NCBI GenBank assembly: GCA_018715125.1
Contig: DVMF01000050.1
Coordinates: 1 to 35,865 of the forward strand
DNA: 35,865 bases
Direction: 5' to 3'
Source of the DNA: Candidatus Coprousia avicola
GTDB taxonomy: Bacteria > Actinomycetota > Coriobacteriia > Coriobacteriales > Coriobacteriaceae
Shown here: in pieces, positions 15,078 through 24,984 of the stretch
Layout of the letters: each line of letters starts with the position of its first letter
Position numbering within the stretch: the first letter of the stretch is position 1
Program-made: the position numbers and the translations under genes
Notes under the pieces: model-generated
Database searches by the model: none
What the model was told of the DNA's origin: nothing
Seen by the model: the letters and a program-made list of their open reading frames with translations, nothing else

Positions 15078-16250
15078 CTACTTGCCGGAGACGATGCGCT
15101 CCACGTCGGCCGCGATCATGTACTCCTCGTCGGTGGGGATCACATAGATCGTGACGGGCGAGTCCTCCGTGGAGAGGCACCAGCCGCCGTCGGCGCGCAG
15201 GGCGTTCTTGGCATGGTCCATCTTCACGCCCATCCACGCGAGGCGGTCGGCCACGCCGGCGCGGACGGCGGGCGCGTGCTCGCCGATGCCCGCGGTGAAG
15301 ACGAGCGTGTCCATACCGCACATGGCGGTCGCCATCTCGGCCACCTTGGCCGCGATCTTGTAGATGAACATGTCGAGCGCGAGCTTGCAGCCGGCGTCGC
15401 CGTCGGCAGCGCCCTGCTCGATGTCGCGGATGTCGTTCGTGCCTGCGATGGCGAGGAGGCCGGACTTCTTGTTCATCATGTCGTCGACCTCGTCAAAGGT
15501 GTAGCCGCCCTCGCGCTGGAGGTAGCACACGGTCGCCGGGTCGATGGAGCCGCAGCGGGTGCCCATCATGACGCCGTCGAGCGGGGTGAGCCCCATCGTG
15601 GTGTCCATGCACTTGCCGTCCTCGACCGCGGCGAGCGAGGCGCCGGAGCCGATGTGGCAGATGACGACCTTGTGCGCCTTGCCGCAGGTGAGCTCGTCCA
15701 CCTTGCTCGAGATGTAGCGGTAGCTCGTGCCGTGCGCGCCGTACTTGCGGATGTGCAGCTTATCGCACACTTCGCGCGGCAGGGAGTAGGTCTGCGCCAC
15801 GGCGGGCATGTTGAAGTGGAAGGCCGTGTCGTAGACGGTGACGTTCGGCAGGTCGGGGTACTGCTCGAGGCAGTACTCGATGACGTTCGCCTCGGGGTTG
15901 TTGTGGAGCGGGGCGAGCGGGGCGACCTCGCGGATCTTGGCGAGGATGTCGGCGTCCACGAGCGTGGAGTCGCCGAAGTACCAACCGCCCTGCACGATGC
16001 GGTGGCCGATGCCGTCGATCTTGACGTTGTGGGCCTCGAGGTCCTTCAGCACGACCTCGATGGCGACCTTGTGGTCGGGGAACTCGACGTTGTCGGTGAC
16101 CTTGGGCTCGCCGGCGACGGTGTGGGTGAAGGTGCCGCCCGTGAAGCCCACGCGCTCACAGGAACCCTTGGCGGAAACCTTGTGGGTCTGGGTATCGATC
16201 AGCTGGTACTTGAGCGTGGAGCTACCGGCATTGACAACGAGAACGTTCAT
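15078..16250 (-). CDS. ackA: Acetate kinase, copy 2 (upstream gene of a tandem pair)
   Basis: 390 residues from ATG 16250, preceded by GAGGGAG. It has the same blocks as its neighbour: NVLVVNAGSSTLKYQ, GHRIVQGGWYF, LAPLHNN, VYDTAFH, YGAHGTSYRY, GTRCGSIDPATVCYL, TAGIGEH and IPTDEEYMIA. It differs in the adenine-site loop, which reads IAGTNDIRDI where copy 1 has VSGISSDARDI, so it is one residue shorter there, and in HGTSY for HGTSH. The second His of that motif is normally conserved. The pair clearly arose by tandem duplication and has diverged throughout. The second copy may have a different substrate preference (for example propionyl phosphate) or kinetics. That is inference. Confidence 0.9.
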   Translation of the reverse strand: MNVLVVNAGSSTLKYQLIDTQTHKVSAKGSCERVGFTGGTFTHTVAGEPKVTDNVEFPDHKVAIEVVLKDLEAHNVKIDGIGHRIVQGGWYFGDSTLVDADILAKIREVAPLAPLHNNPEANVIEYCLEQYPDLPNVTVYDTAFHFNMPAVAQTYSLPREVCDKLHIRKYGAHGTSYRYISSKVDELTCGKAHKVVICHIGSGASLAAVEDGKCMDTTMGLTPLDGVMMGTRCGSIDPATVCYLQREGGYTFDEVDDMMNKKSGLLAIAGTNDIRDIEQGAADGDAGCKLALDMFIYKIAAKVAEMATAMCGMDTLVFTAGIGEHAPAVRAGVADRLAWMGVKMDHAKNALRADGGWCLSTEDSPVTIYVIPTDEEYMIAADVERIVSGK

Positions 16251-16304
16251 GAGTCTCCCTCTTGGTTTTGCGCGTCCGGTGACGCGAAGCTACACAACGC
16301 TTTC

Positions 16305-16310
16305 ATTCTA
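16305..16310 (-). promoter_or_regulatory. Probable -10 element of the acetate kinase operon
   Basis: The minus strand has TAGAAT about 55 bases before the start of the upstream acetate kinase gene. No convincing -35 was found because the DNA upstream is very GC-rich. Confidence 0.4.
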
Positions 16311-16856
16311 CCGCCAAACGCGGCGCGAGCGGCCCGCGATGCCGTGCCCGGCAGCGCCGCGGGGGCAGACGGCGCCCGGCGGGCGTGCCCTGCAGCGCAC
16401 ATGGTAGATGACGGTTCGCAGAAGCAGACAGTAACTTGCTTGCCAAGCGAAGCACTGAAGACGGCTGGCGGAGACGGTAGATGTCAGAGCACACCATACC
16501 GCGAGTAGTTTCCTGCTGTTTAGGAACTCCCAGAAAGCTCAAGACAGCAGAAAAACACTCGCCGATGATCATCGCGCGAAATCGGGATCGGTATTCTGCC
16601 GTTCGGTCTGCTCCAAGAAGAAGAACTAGTTCACGCAGGCCGCCTGAAGAAACATTTCATTTGGCTTCGGAGGCATTACGAAGATTCGGGGTTTATCGGT
16701 ACAACTGAGCTGAGCGCATGCACAGAGACGCTACGTCCTGACCTCCCTCGCGCGAGTCCTTGCCCGCCTGCCGCACAATCTAACACCCCTTCGCGCTGTC
16801 AGACCACCCGCAAGTGAGACACAATGTCGATTCGACGTCGCCCTGCGCCACATCCA
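16311..16856. other. Intergenic region, no supported gene
   Basis: About 550 bases between the acetate kinase promoter and the end of the RpiR-type gene. The part from about 16400 to 16710 is less GC-rich than its surroundings and has no reading frame with a plausible protein on either strand. An imperfect inverted repeat (CTGCTGTTT at 16513-16521 with AAGACAGCAG at 16541-16550) is present without a T tract. It may be a decayed gene, a small RNA locus or a regulatory region. Nothing in it could be identified. Confidence 0.4.
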
Positions 16857-17639
16857 TCAGTCGTTGAGCTCCAGCCATTCCTTGAAGCCCTCAAATAGAA
16901 GGTGCAGTACCAAATGCATCGTCACAAACGACGAGGACGACATGTTGATGTCGTCAAAAATGTTGCCGTTCTGAAAATACAGGTTGTAGGCCGTATAGCT
17001 GGCAAGCTCGTTGTTGCCTAGATTTGTGATAGACACGATGGGCGTGCCGCACACGCTAATGGTCTGAAACACATCTCGATAGCGGTCAACGCATCCCGAA
17101 AGCGATGCGATGATCAGCAGATCGTCCTTCCCCAGATACTGCTTTACCAGTCTGAGCTCTCCCGTGGCGGGAATCATCACCACGTCCCGCCCGATCATCT
17201 GCATGCACCGGCAGAAATCTTCCAGCATGAGCCGCTGACCATAGCCCGTCCCAAAGGCATAGACCTTTCGCGCTCCGGCCATGCGCGCATAAAGCTCATC
17301 CAGCTGGTTCGTTCTCTCAAACAACCGAATCGTCTGCGTTATGTCCTCCGCCACGGCTGCTGATGCCGCCGTGGCGGAGCTCGTTGCGCGCCGTTTTCCG
17401 CGCCCGAGCTTGCTTTCGTGACGCAGGAAGTATTTGAAGTCGCTGTATCCCTCAAACCCCAGGTGCCGCGTCATGCGCACGATCGTCGCGGTGGAGACGT
17501 TGCAGCGCTCGGCCAGCTCGCCGATCGACATTTGGGGGACGAGCTCCATTTCGTCCGAGATCTTCTGCAGAACCTGGATATCGATATCGGTCAGGTTTCG
17601 GTAGCTCTGGTTGACGATGCGGTCGAACGAACTGCCCAT
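16857..17639 (-). CDS. MurR/RpiR-family transcriptional regulator (HTH plus SIS domain)
   Basis: 260 residues from ATG 17639, which has GGAGG five bases upstream. The ATG at 17663 is less likely. The N-terminal HTH_6 domain (about residues 10-85) contains MSIGELAERCNVSTATIVRMTRHLGFEGYSDFKYFLR, where the recognition helix is STATIVRMTRHLGF. The C-terminal SIS domain (about 120-250) has KVYAFGTGYGQRLMLEDFC and LLIIASLSG, the sugar-phosphate-binding signatures. It is transcribed divergently from the GH4 glucosidase and PTS genes and so is probably their regulator, sensing a phosphorylated sugar such as maltose 6'-phosphate. The effector and whether it activates or represses are inferred only. 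Confidence 0.85.
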   Translation of the reverse strand: MGSSFDRIVNQSYRNLTDIDIQVLQKISDEMELVPQMSIGELAERCNVSTATIVRMTRHLGFEGYSDFKYFLRHESKLGRGKRRATSSATAASAAVAEDITQTIRLFERTNQLDELYARMAGARKVYAFGTGYGQRLMLEDFCRCMQMIGRDVVMIPATGELRLVKQYLGKDDLLIIASLSGCVDRYRDVFQTISVCGTPIVSITNLGNNELASYTAYNLYFQNGNIFDDINMSSSSFVTMHLVLHLLFEGFKEWLELND

Positions 17640-17732
17640 ATCTGCCTCCATCGTCCCGCACAAGGTCTCTTACTGACAAGCCACCATTATGAGGCTTTGC
17701 GCCGCTGCCTCGGATGCTTGGCGCCTCGAGCG

Positions 17733-17764
17733 TGAAACTTATTTCTTCATCTGAAACAGATTCA
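17733..17764. promoter_or_regulatory. Possible RpiR-type operator in the divergent promoter region
   Basis: Two TGAAAC-containing elements with TTCA at their ends lie side by side: TGAAACTTATTTCTTCA (17733-17749) and TGAAACAGATTCA (17752-17764). They fall midway between the RpiR-type gene and the GH4 gene in an AT-rich patch. RpiR-family operators are often TGAAA/TTTCA-like palindromes, so this is a reasonable candidate. Promoter hexamers here are not clear. Confidence 0.4.
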
Positions 17765-17798
17765 CAGCTTGCTCACATCCTTACTGGTATGCTCCTGA

Positions 17799-19256
<1,458 letters not shown>

Positions 19257-19289
19257 TGCGATTGTGCGATTCTTCAAGAGGGGGTTCTC

Positions 19290-20894
19290 ATGAGGACATT
19301 CATACAAAAGCTCGGTAAGTCCCTGATGGCGCCGTTGTCGATGATTGTGGCGGCCGGCCTCATGCTCGGCTTAGCGTCGCTGCTCACCAACCAGATGATC
19401 TTTGGCGACGCGTTGTCGAGCGTGCCATTCGTCGACGCGCTCGTGCGCTGCGTCAACGCGCTGGCAGGCGCCCTGTTCTCGCTGCTGCCCTTGCTGTTCT
19501 GCCTGTCGCTCGCGATCGGCATGACGCGCGAGGACAAGGAGATCGCCGCCTTCGCCTCGGTGATCGCCTTCATCCTGTTTCACACCACCATCAACTTCTT
19601 CCTCGGCCTGAACGGCATCACCGCCGACACCACCTCGATCGAGGCACTGCAGGCCGGCGGCATGGGCCTTACCGAGGCGACGCAGCAAAACGCCGCGTAC
19701 GACACCGTGTTCGGTATCTTCACCTACCGCATGAGCATCTTCGGCGGTATCGTCTGCGGCCTGTGGACGGCTTTCATCCACAACCGCTTCCACCGCACGC
19801 AGCTGCCGGCGGCGTTCAGCTTCTTCTCGGGGACGCGGTTTGTGCCGATCATGATCACGGTGACGATTCCCTTCGTCGCCATCGCGATGTACTTCATCTG
19901 GCCGTTCTTCAGTATGCTCATCAATGCCTTCGGCGGGCTTATCCAGGCGGCGGGCGCCTTCGGGACGTTCATCTACGGCTTCCTCGAGCGCCTGCTCATC
20001 CCCACCGGCTTGCACCACATCCTGAACCAGCTCATCCGCTTCACGCCCATCGGCGGTACCGCCATGGTCGACGGCGAGCAGGTGTCGGGCGCGCTCAACA
20101 TCTTCAACGCGCTGCTCATGCAGCAGAATCCTGATATGGACGTCATGCGTATGGCCACGCGCTTCCTCACCCAGGGTACGCATCCGTTCATGGTCTTCGG
20201 TCTGCCGGCGGCTTGCTTTGCGATGTACCGCTGCGCCCTTCCCCAGAACAAGGAGAAGGTCAAGGGCATTCTCCTGGCTGCGGGCCTTACGAGCTTCGTG
20301 ACGGGCATCACCGAGCCCATCGAATTCTCGTTCATCTTTATCTCGCCTGTGCTGTGGATCTTCCACGCCTGCATGGCCGGTCTGTCGTTCCTCATCAACA
20401 CGCTTCTGGGCGTCTGCATCGGTAACGCGGGCGGCGGTCTCATCGACCTGACGCTCTTCGGTATCCTGCGTGGTCCCGAGACGCGCTGGTATCTGAACGT
20501 GGCGGTGGGTATCGTCTACGCGATCGTGTACTACAACGTCTTTAAGTTCGTCATCACTAAGCAGAACCTCAAGACTCCCGGTCGCGACGAAGATGCCTCG
20601 TATGAGACGGGTTCGATCGACGTGAGCGAGATGGGCCTTGCCATCATGGAGGCTATCGGTGGCCGCGACAACATCGTGGATATCGACAACTGCATCAGCC
20701 GCCTTCGCCTCGTGCTCAAGGACACGTCGGTTATCGACGAGGCTGCGCTCAAAGAGACCGGTTCCCTCGGCGTGATCAAGATCAACGATGAGAATGTCCA
20801 AATCGTTTACGGAACGCAGGTAGAGAACGCAGCACACGCGCTCAAGGACGCCGTGCGCGCAGCCGACCTTGCGGCATTGAACGTAACAAAGTAG
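19290..20894 (+). CDS. PTS alpha-glucoside (maltose-type) permease, EIICB
   Basis: 534 residues from ATG 19290 with AGAGGGGG upstream. The EIIC domain (about 1-425) has around ten membrane segments and the substrate-site blocks IPTGLHHILNQ, GTHPFMVFGLPAACFAMYR and TGITEPIEFSFIFISPVLW of the glucose/maltose superfamily. After a short linker the EIIB domain (about 450-525) holds the phosphorylated cysteine, Cys468, in IDNCISRLRLVLKD. It takes up and phosphorylates a disaccharide that the GH4 enzyme upstream then cleaves. No EIIA domain is fused and no EIIA gene is adjacent, so it must borrow one, as known MalX/GlvC-type permeases do. Confidence 0.9.
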   Translation: MRTFIQKLGKSLMAPLSMIVAAGLMLGLASLLTNQMIFGDALSSVPFVDALVRCVNALAGALFSLLPLLFCLSLAIGMTREDKEIAAFASVIAFILFHTTINFFLGLNGITADTTSIEALQAGGMGLTEATQQNAAYDTVFGIFTYRMSIFGGIVCGLWTAFIHNRFHRTQLPAAFSFFSGTRFVPIMITVTIPFVAIAMYFIWPFFSMLINAFGGLIQAAGAFGTFIYGFLERLLIPTGLHHILNQLIRFTPIGGTAMVDGEQVSGALNIFNALLMQQNPDMDVMRMATRFLTQGTHPFMVFGLPAACFAMYRCALPQNKEKVKGILLAAGLTSFVTGITEPIEFSFIFISPVLWIFHACMAGLSFLINTLLGVCIGNAGGGLIDLTLFGILRGPETRWYLNVAVGIVYAIVYYNVFKFVITKQNLKTPGRDEDASYETGSIDVSEMGLAIMEAIGGRDNIVDIDNCISRLRLVLKDTSVIDEAALKETGSLGVIKINDENVQIVYGTQVENAAHALKDAVRAADLAALNVTK

Positions 20895-20923
20895 GGATTG
20901 TTCATTCTGTCCAGAGGGCCTCG

Positions 20924-20964
20924 CGGCGGCAAGCTAGCATGTTTAGCTCGCCGCCGTTGTCTGT
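20924..20964 (+). terminator. Terminator of the GH4-PTS operon
   Basis: CGGCGGC-A-AGCTA pairs with TAGCT-C-GCCGCCG (one mismatch, loop about eight bases) and is followed by TTGTCTGTT. It lies 30 bases after the permease stop. The tail is interrupted. The 200 bases from here to the next terminator hold nothing I can identify. Confidence 0.6.
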
Positions 20965-21164
20965 TCCCGCACGCGGTTTTCTACCTTCTCGCGTCGGATG
21001 ACGGACCGCATCTTTCCAAACCATACACCTGCGGCCCCGACCCTAGAGAAGCCGCGCTTAGGCCCGTTTTTCGTGCCCGTAGAGGGCCTCAACGCGAGTT
21101 CCTTTGCGGGGCGGGGCCCTGGGCAGCGGCAGCTCGCCGCCCGACAACCGGAGGACGCGGCCGT

Positions 21165-21200
21165 AAAAAACGCGGGACGGCCGCAAGACCGTCCCGCGTT
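21165..21200 (-). terminator. Intrinsic terminator of the xseA-xseB-HIT operon
   Basis: A perfect 12-pair stem, AACGCGGGACGG/CCGTCCCGCGTT, with an eight-base loop is followed on the minus strand by a run of T. It lies about 40 bases after the stop of the HIT-family gene. Confidence 0.88.
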
Positions 21201-21238
21201 GAGAGCGAGATATGCGCCCGGCGCCGAGCAGAGGCTGC

Positions 21239-21574
21239 CTAAACGAGGCCCTCGCCGAGGTCGCGGCCGCCGAGCACGTGCCAGTGCAGATGCATCACGG
21301 TCTGGCCCGCGGCGGCACCGGTGTTGGTGATCACGCGGAAGCCCGCCTCAAGACCCTTCGCGCGCGCGACCTCGCCCACGGCGTGCGCCATGGCCTCGAG
21401 CACATCGCCCGGCACGCCGTCGATGATGTTCTCGTAGTGCGCCTTGGGCACCACGAGCGTGTGGACGGGCGCCTGCGGGTTGAGGTCGTCGAAGGCGATG
21501 ACCTTGTCGTCCTCGTACACGATGGTCGAGGGGATCTCGTGGTTGGCGATCTTGCAGAAGATGCAGTCTGACAT
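21239..21574 (-). CDS. HIT-family (HinT-like) nucleotide hydrolase
   Basis: 111 residues, the usual length of the family. The histidine triad is HLHWHV with His95, His97 and His99, and Cys4 and Cys7 of CIFC match the N-terminal zinc-site cysteines of bacterial HinT proteins. FRVITNTGAAAGQTV is the conserved strand before the triad. These small dimeric enzymes hydrolyse nucleoside phosphoramidates and aminoacyl-AMPs. The physiological substrate in bacteria is uncertain. It is the last gene of the xseA-xseB group, 15 bases after xseB, and is followed by a strong terminator. Confidence 0.92.
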   Translation of the reverse strand: MSDCIFCKIANHEIPSTIVYEDDKVIAFDDLNPQAPVHTLVVPKAHYENIIDGVPGDVLEAMAHAVGEVARAKGLEAGFRVITNTGAAAGQTVMHLHWHVLGGRDLGEGLV

Positions 21575-21589
21575 GGTGGTTCTCCTCCC

Positions 21590-21853
21590 TTAGATGCTCA
21601 GCGTGTTCTCGGTCGCGGCCGCCTCGCCGGCAACGAGCGCGTCGTTGCCGTCCATATCCTTAACGAGGATCTTGACCTGCTGCTCCGCATGGTCGAGGCG
21701 CTCGCGCAGGCTCTTGACGAGCGCGACGCCGCGCGTGTAGCTCTCGAGCGACTGCTCGAGCTCGAGGTCGCCCGACTCCAGCGCACGGATGATGCGCTCG
21801 AGTTCCTGCGAGGCCTCCTTGTAGGTGAGCTCGTCGATGTTCTTGTCAGCCAT
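21590..21853 (-). CDS. xseB: Exodeoxyribonuclease VII small subunit
   Basis: 87 residues from ATG 21853, which has AAAGGA upstream. The longer frame to 21931 runs through intergenic sequence. The core LTYKEASQELERIIRALESGDLELEQSLESYTRGV is the coiled-coil signature of XseB, with the usual L-E-x-S-L-x-x-Y-x-x-G pattern. Several copies of XseB wrap the large subunit to form ExoVII, which degrades single-stranded DNA processively from both ends. It lies downstream of the large-subunit gene in the same direction, with a GC-rich perfect palindrome (21872-21887) in the gap. Confidence 0.92.
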   Translation of the reverse strand: MADKNIDELTYKEASQELERIIRALESGDLELEQSLESYTRGVALVKSLRERLDHAEQQVKILVKDMDGNDALVAGEAAATENTLSI

Positions 21854-21962
21854 AGCGTGTCCTTTCTCACCGGGGCCCGCGGGCCCCATGGGTTTCCCAA
21901 TCATGTGCGCGCGGACGGAGCCCGCACGCATCCGGTGCGCTACCGCGCGCCACCGTCCCCTA

Positions 21963-23513
21963 TCACCGCGTGCCCGCGGCGACCGTGTCCACCGTACCGG
22001 TCACGGTGCCGTCGGCAAAGCGGACGGCGATGGCGTCGCCCGGGGCGAAGGCCGCCGCACTCGTGGCGACCGCGTCTTCCCGGTAGGCGATGGCATAGCC
22101 GCGCGCGAGCACCTTGAGGGGCGAGAGCGCATCGAGCGCCGCCGCCTGCCGGGCGAGGTCCGCGTCGCGCGCCGCCGTGATGGTGCGACCCTCGCGGGCG
22201 AGGCGCTCCTGCGCCCGTGCGAGCGCCTGCTGGGGCGCGACGAGAAGCGCCGTACCCGCCGGGAAGCGCGCCGTGAGCGCATCGAGTGCCGCGCGCCAGC
22301 GCTCCTGCTGCCGCGCGAGGGCGCCCTCGAGCCGGTCGGCGCTCTGCTCGAGCTCGGCGGCGCGACGGAGCACCGTCTCGTCCGGGCGCGTGAGGCAGGG
22401 GCGCTGCGCGAGCGCACCGAGCGCGAGCCCCTCGCGCGCGAGACGCTGCTCGACGGCCCTCGTCACGCGCTCGGCAGCGCGCGCGAGGTCGGTGCGGCCC
22501 GTCCCCACCGCACCCGCCATCGCCGTCGCGAGGCGGCGCTCGCGCGTGACCAAGAGCTCGGCGAGCTCCGTCGCCGCCGGCGCCACGGACTCCGCCGCCG
22601 CCGTGGGCGTGGAGCAGCGCCTGTCGCTCACCATGTCGCAGATGGACGTGTCCGGCTCATGGCCGATGCCCGTCACCACGGGCACGGGCGAGGCGGCCAC
22701 GACGCGGGCGAGCGCCTCGTCGTTGAACGTCATGAGGTCCTCGAACGAGCCGCCGCCGCGCACAAGCAGGATGCAGTCGACGGCGGGGGCGATCCGCGCC
22801 GCTCGGCCGAGGGCGTCGATGAGCTCGACCTCGGCCCCCTCCCCCTGCACCTTCGACCCCACGCAGATGAGCTCCACCAGGGGGTTGCGGCGACGCAGGG
22901 TGCGCTTGACGTCGTCGATGACGGCGCCGGAGAGCGAGGTCACCACTGCCACGCGCGTGCAGAATGCGGGGATGGGCCGCTTGCGCGCCTCGTCCATGAG
23001 GCCCTCGCGGCGAAGCTTCTCGGCGAGCGCCGCCACCTGCTGGCGCAGCAGGCCCTCCCCCACCGGCTCGAAGCGCGATATCTGAAAGCTCATCTTGCCC
23101 GTGCGCGCATAGACCTCGAACTTGCCCGTGAAGCGCATCTTGAGACCGTTTCTGAGCTCATAGGGGCTCGCCTTGTAGACGCCGCCCCAGATGATGCACT
23201 CGAGCGAGCTCGCCTCGTCCTTGATCTGGAAATAGCAGTGCCCGCGCGCGCCGTACGGCCCGCGGAAGCCCGAAACCTCGCCCAGCACGGTGATGGGCGG
23301 CAGCTCGGCGAGCGTGGCGCCGGCGAGGCCCACCGCCTGTGTGACGGTGAGGATATGCGGGTCGCGCTCGTCGCCCTCCGTCGCGCCCGGGGCGCCGGCG
23401 TCGGCAGCGTCGCGCAGCGCGGACGGGCCGTGCGAGGAGTCCCGCTCCCAGGGCAGGGGGTCTGTGGCGGCACGCGGGCGGGCGCTTTTGCCCGTCAGGT
23501 TCCATCCGGTCAT
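21963..23513 (-). CDS. xseA: Exodeoxyribonuclease VII large subunit
   Basis: 516 residues from ATG 23513 with GGAGGG upstream. After a variable N-terminal stretch of about 50 residues, the OB-fold DNA-binding domain begins at ILTVTQAVGLAG and includes VLGEVSGFRGPYGARGHCYF. The catalytic domain contains VAVVTSLSGAVIDDV, LLVRGGGSFEDLMTFNDEALAR and TGIGHEPDTSICD, the hallmark blocks of XseA. The C-terminal half is a long Ala/Arg/Leu-rich coiled coil that binds XseB. The N-terminal extension, rich in Asp, Ala, Gly and Arg, is longer than usual, but no better start with a ribosome binding site was found. ExoVII acts in DNA repair and recombination. Confidence 0.92.
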   Translation of the reverse strand: MTGWNLTGKSARPRAATDPLPWERDSSHGPSALRDAADAGAPGATEGDERDPHILTVTQAVGLAGATLAELPPITVLGEVSGFRGPYGARGHCYFQIKDEASSLECIIWGGVYKASPYELRNGLKMRFTGKFEVYARTGKMSFQISRFEPVGEGLLRQQVAALAEKLRREGLMDEARKRPIPAFCTRVAVVTSLSGAVIDDVKRTLRRRNPLVELICVGSKVQGEGAEVELIDALGRAARIAPAVDCILLVRGGGSFEDLMTFNDEALARVVAASPVPVVTGIGHEPDTSICDMVSDRRCSTPTAAAESVAPAATELAELLVTRERRLATAMAGAVGTGRTDLARAAERVTRAVEQRLAREGLALGALAQRPCLTRPDETVLRRAAELEQSADRLEGALARQQERWRAALDALTARFPAGTALLVAPQQALARAQERLAREGRTITAARDADLARQAAALDALSPLKVLARGYAIAYREDAVATSAAAFAPGDAIAVRFADGTVTGTVDTVAAGTR

Positions 23514-23644
23514 GTGCCCTCCGAATCTATACGGCGGGCAGGCGCCCGCCTTGTTGGTCGCCTCTCAGTCTACCCCGTCGTGCGGACAAGGTTTCGCACG
23601 GGGGCGCTCTGGACGGGCCCGCCCCGGGAAAGCCGCACGGCGGC

Positions 23645-23755
23645 GCACCGATTGAACCCGTCCCCAAATGGCCGCGGAGCACCGATTGCATCCACCCCCA
23701 ATTGAGGCGGTGCACAGATTGAACCCGTCCCCAAATGAGGCGCCCAAATGAGGCG
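23645..23755. repeat. Tandem 33-34 bp intergenic repeat between xseA and rnd
   Basis: Three diverged units start at 23645, 23679 and 23712, each beginning GCACCGATTG or GCACAGATTG, followed by AACCCGTCCCCAAATG (changed in unit 2) and a GC-rich tail. A shorter duplication, CCAAATGAGGCG twice, ends at the rnd stop codon. The GGGGACGGGTTCAATC-like core seen on the minus strand resembles REP-like intergenic elements that I recall from Coriobacteriia and other bacteria. That likeness is from memory. Confidence 0.6.
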
Positions 23756-24892
23756 TCAGAGGATCTCGATGCGGCGGTCCTTGACGGTCAGGCCCATGTT
23801 GCCCGAGAGCAGGTCGTCCAGGCGCGTCCCCACGAGCTCGAAGCGCCAGCCCTCGCGCAAGGGGCTCCGCTCGGGGTGGTCGATGTAGTCGGAGAGGTCG
23901 TCGCGCGATGCGATCATGGCCGTCGCCACGCCGGCGCGCTCGGCCACCAGGCGCAGCAGGGCGTACATGAGGTCGACGACGCTCTCGAGCTCGCTCGAGA
24001 GCGCGCGGCGGGCGTGCTGCGCGGGTGGCAGGCGGTCGGGCGGGCAGCGGCGCCCGCGGTCGATGGCCATCAAAATCGCATGCACGTCGCCCTCGGAGAG
24101 CTGCTCGGTGCCGCGGACGCCCCGCACGTCGGTCACCTCGCGCGGCAGCCGCTTAACCAGCGCGATGAGGACCTCGTCCGACATCACCCACTTGCGCGGG
24201 ATGTCGAGCTTCTCCGCCCGGCCCTCGCGCCAGGCGGCGAGCTCGCGCGCGATCGCCATCTGCTTGCGGGTGCAGGAGTTGATGCGCTTGACGCGCTTGT
24301 AGGCGAGGCGCCGGTCGGTCTCGTAGTGCGCGCGCTCGGTCAGGGGACGCAGCTCGTCGAGCACCCACCACAGGCGCCCGGCGCGCTCGAGCCGCTCGCG
24401 GATGACCGCGTAGGCGCGAATGAGATAGCGCACGTCGTCCAAGGCGTACTCGATCTGCTGGTCGGTCAGCGGGCGGCGCGACCAATCGGTGAGCGACTCG
24501 GTCTTGGGGAGCGTCACGCCGCAGAACGTCTGCACCAGCCCGTTGTAGGCGATCTGCAGCCGCTCGCCCAGAAACGCGGCAGCCACCTGCGCGTCGAAGA
24601 TGGGCGCGGGCAGCACGCCGAGGGCGTTGAGCAGCACCTCCATGTCCTGCGTGCAGGCATGGAACACCTTGACGGTCGAGGCATCGGTAAACAGTGCGGC
24701 CAGAGGGTCTAGGTGCCCGGCGAGGGCGATGGGGTCGATGGCGACCGATTCGTCAGGCGTGCCCACCTGGATGAGGCACAGGCGCGGGTGGAAGGTCCGC
24801 TCGCGCAGAAACTCGGTGTCGACGGCGACGGCATCGAAGGCGGCGGCCCGCGCGCAGAAGGCGGCGAGCTCGCTCTCTGTGGATATAATCAT
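23756..24892 (-). CDS. rnd: Ribonuclease D
   Basis: 378 residues from ATG 24892, which has GAGGAG just upstream. The frame extends to a GTG at 24916. The DEDDy exonuclease motifs are present: VDTEF with Asp25 and Glu27, VFHACTQDME with Asp83, and YALDD with Tyr149 and Asp153. An HRDC-like domain follows (about 200-285: KQMAIARELAAWREGRAEKL, then IPRKWVMSDEVLIALV). RNase D trims the 3' ends of tRNA and other small RNAs. The gene is divergent from the lipid kinase, with about 90 bases between them. Its stop codon abuts the tandem repeat downstream. Confidence 0.93.
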   Translation of the reverse strand: MIISTESELAAFCARAAAFDAVAVDTEFLRERTFHPRLCLIQVGTPDESVAIDPIALAGHLDPLAALFTDASTVKVFHACTQDMEVLLNALGVLPAPIFDAQVAAAFLGERLQIAYNGLVQTFCGVTLPKTESLTDWSRRPLTDQQIEYALDDVRYLIRAYAVIRERLERAGRLWWVLDELRPLTERAHYETDRRLAYKRVKRINSCTRKQMAIARELAAWREGRAEKLDIPRKWVMSDEVLIALVKRLPREVTDVRGVRGTEQLSEGDVHAILMAIDRGRRCPPDRLPPAQHARRALSSELESVVDLMYALLRLVAERAGVATAMIASRDDLSDYIDHPERSPLREGWRFELVGTRLDDLLSGNMGLTVKDRRIEIL

Positions 24893-24984
24893 GCTCTCCT
24901 CTGGCCTCGGTATCACGTACGGTCATCCGGGTAGGATACGACAATGTAACTATACGCGCTTTGGCCTAGAACGGAAGCTCACGC

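Noticed and set aside
16481-16708. 75-codon plus-strand frame in the acetate kinase upstream region
   Set aside because: No ribosome binding site and no recognisable domain or hydrophobic pattern. The overlapping 16303-16572 frame on the other strand is equally unconvincing.
23517-23550. TATAGA -10-like hexamer and a GGCGGGC/GCCCGCC hairpin just upstream of xseA
   Set aside because: Transcription from this hexamer would start inside the xseA ribosome binding site. The hairpin has no T tract for a terminator.
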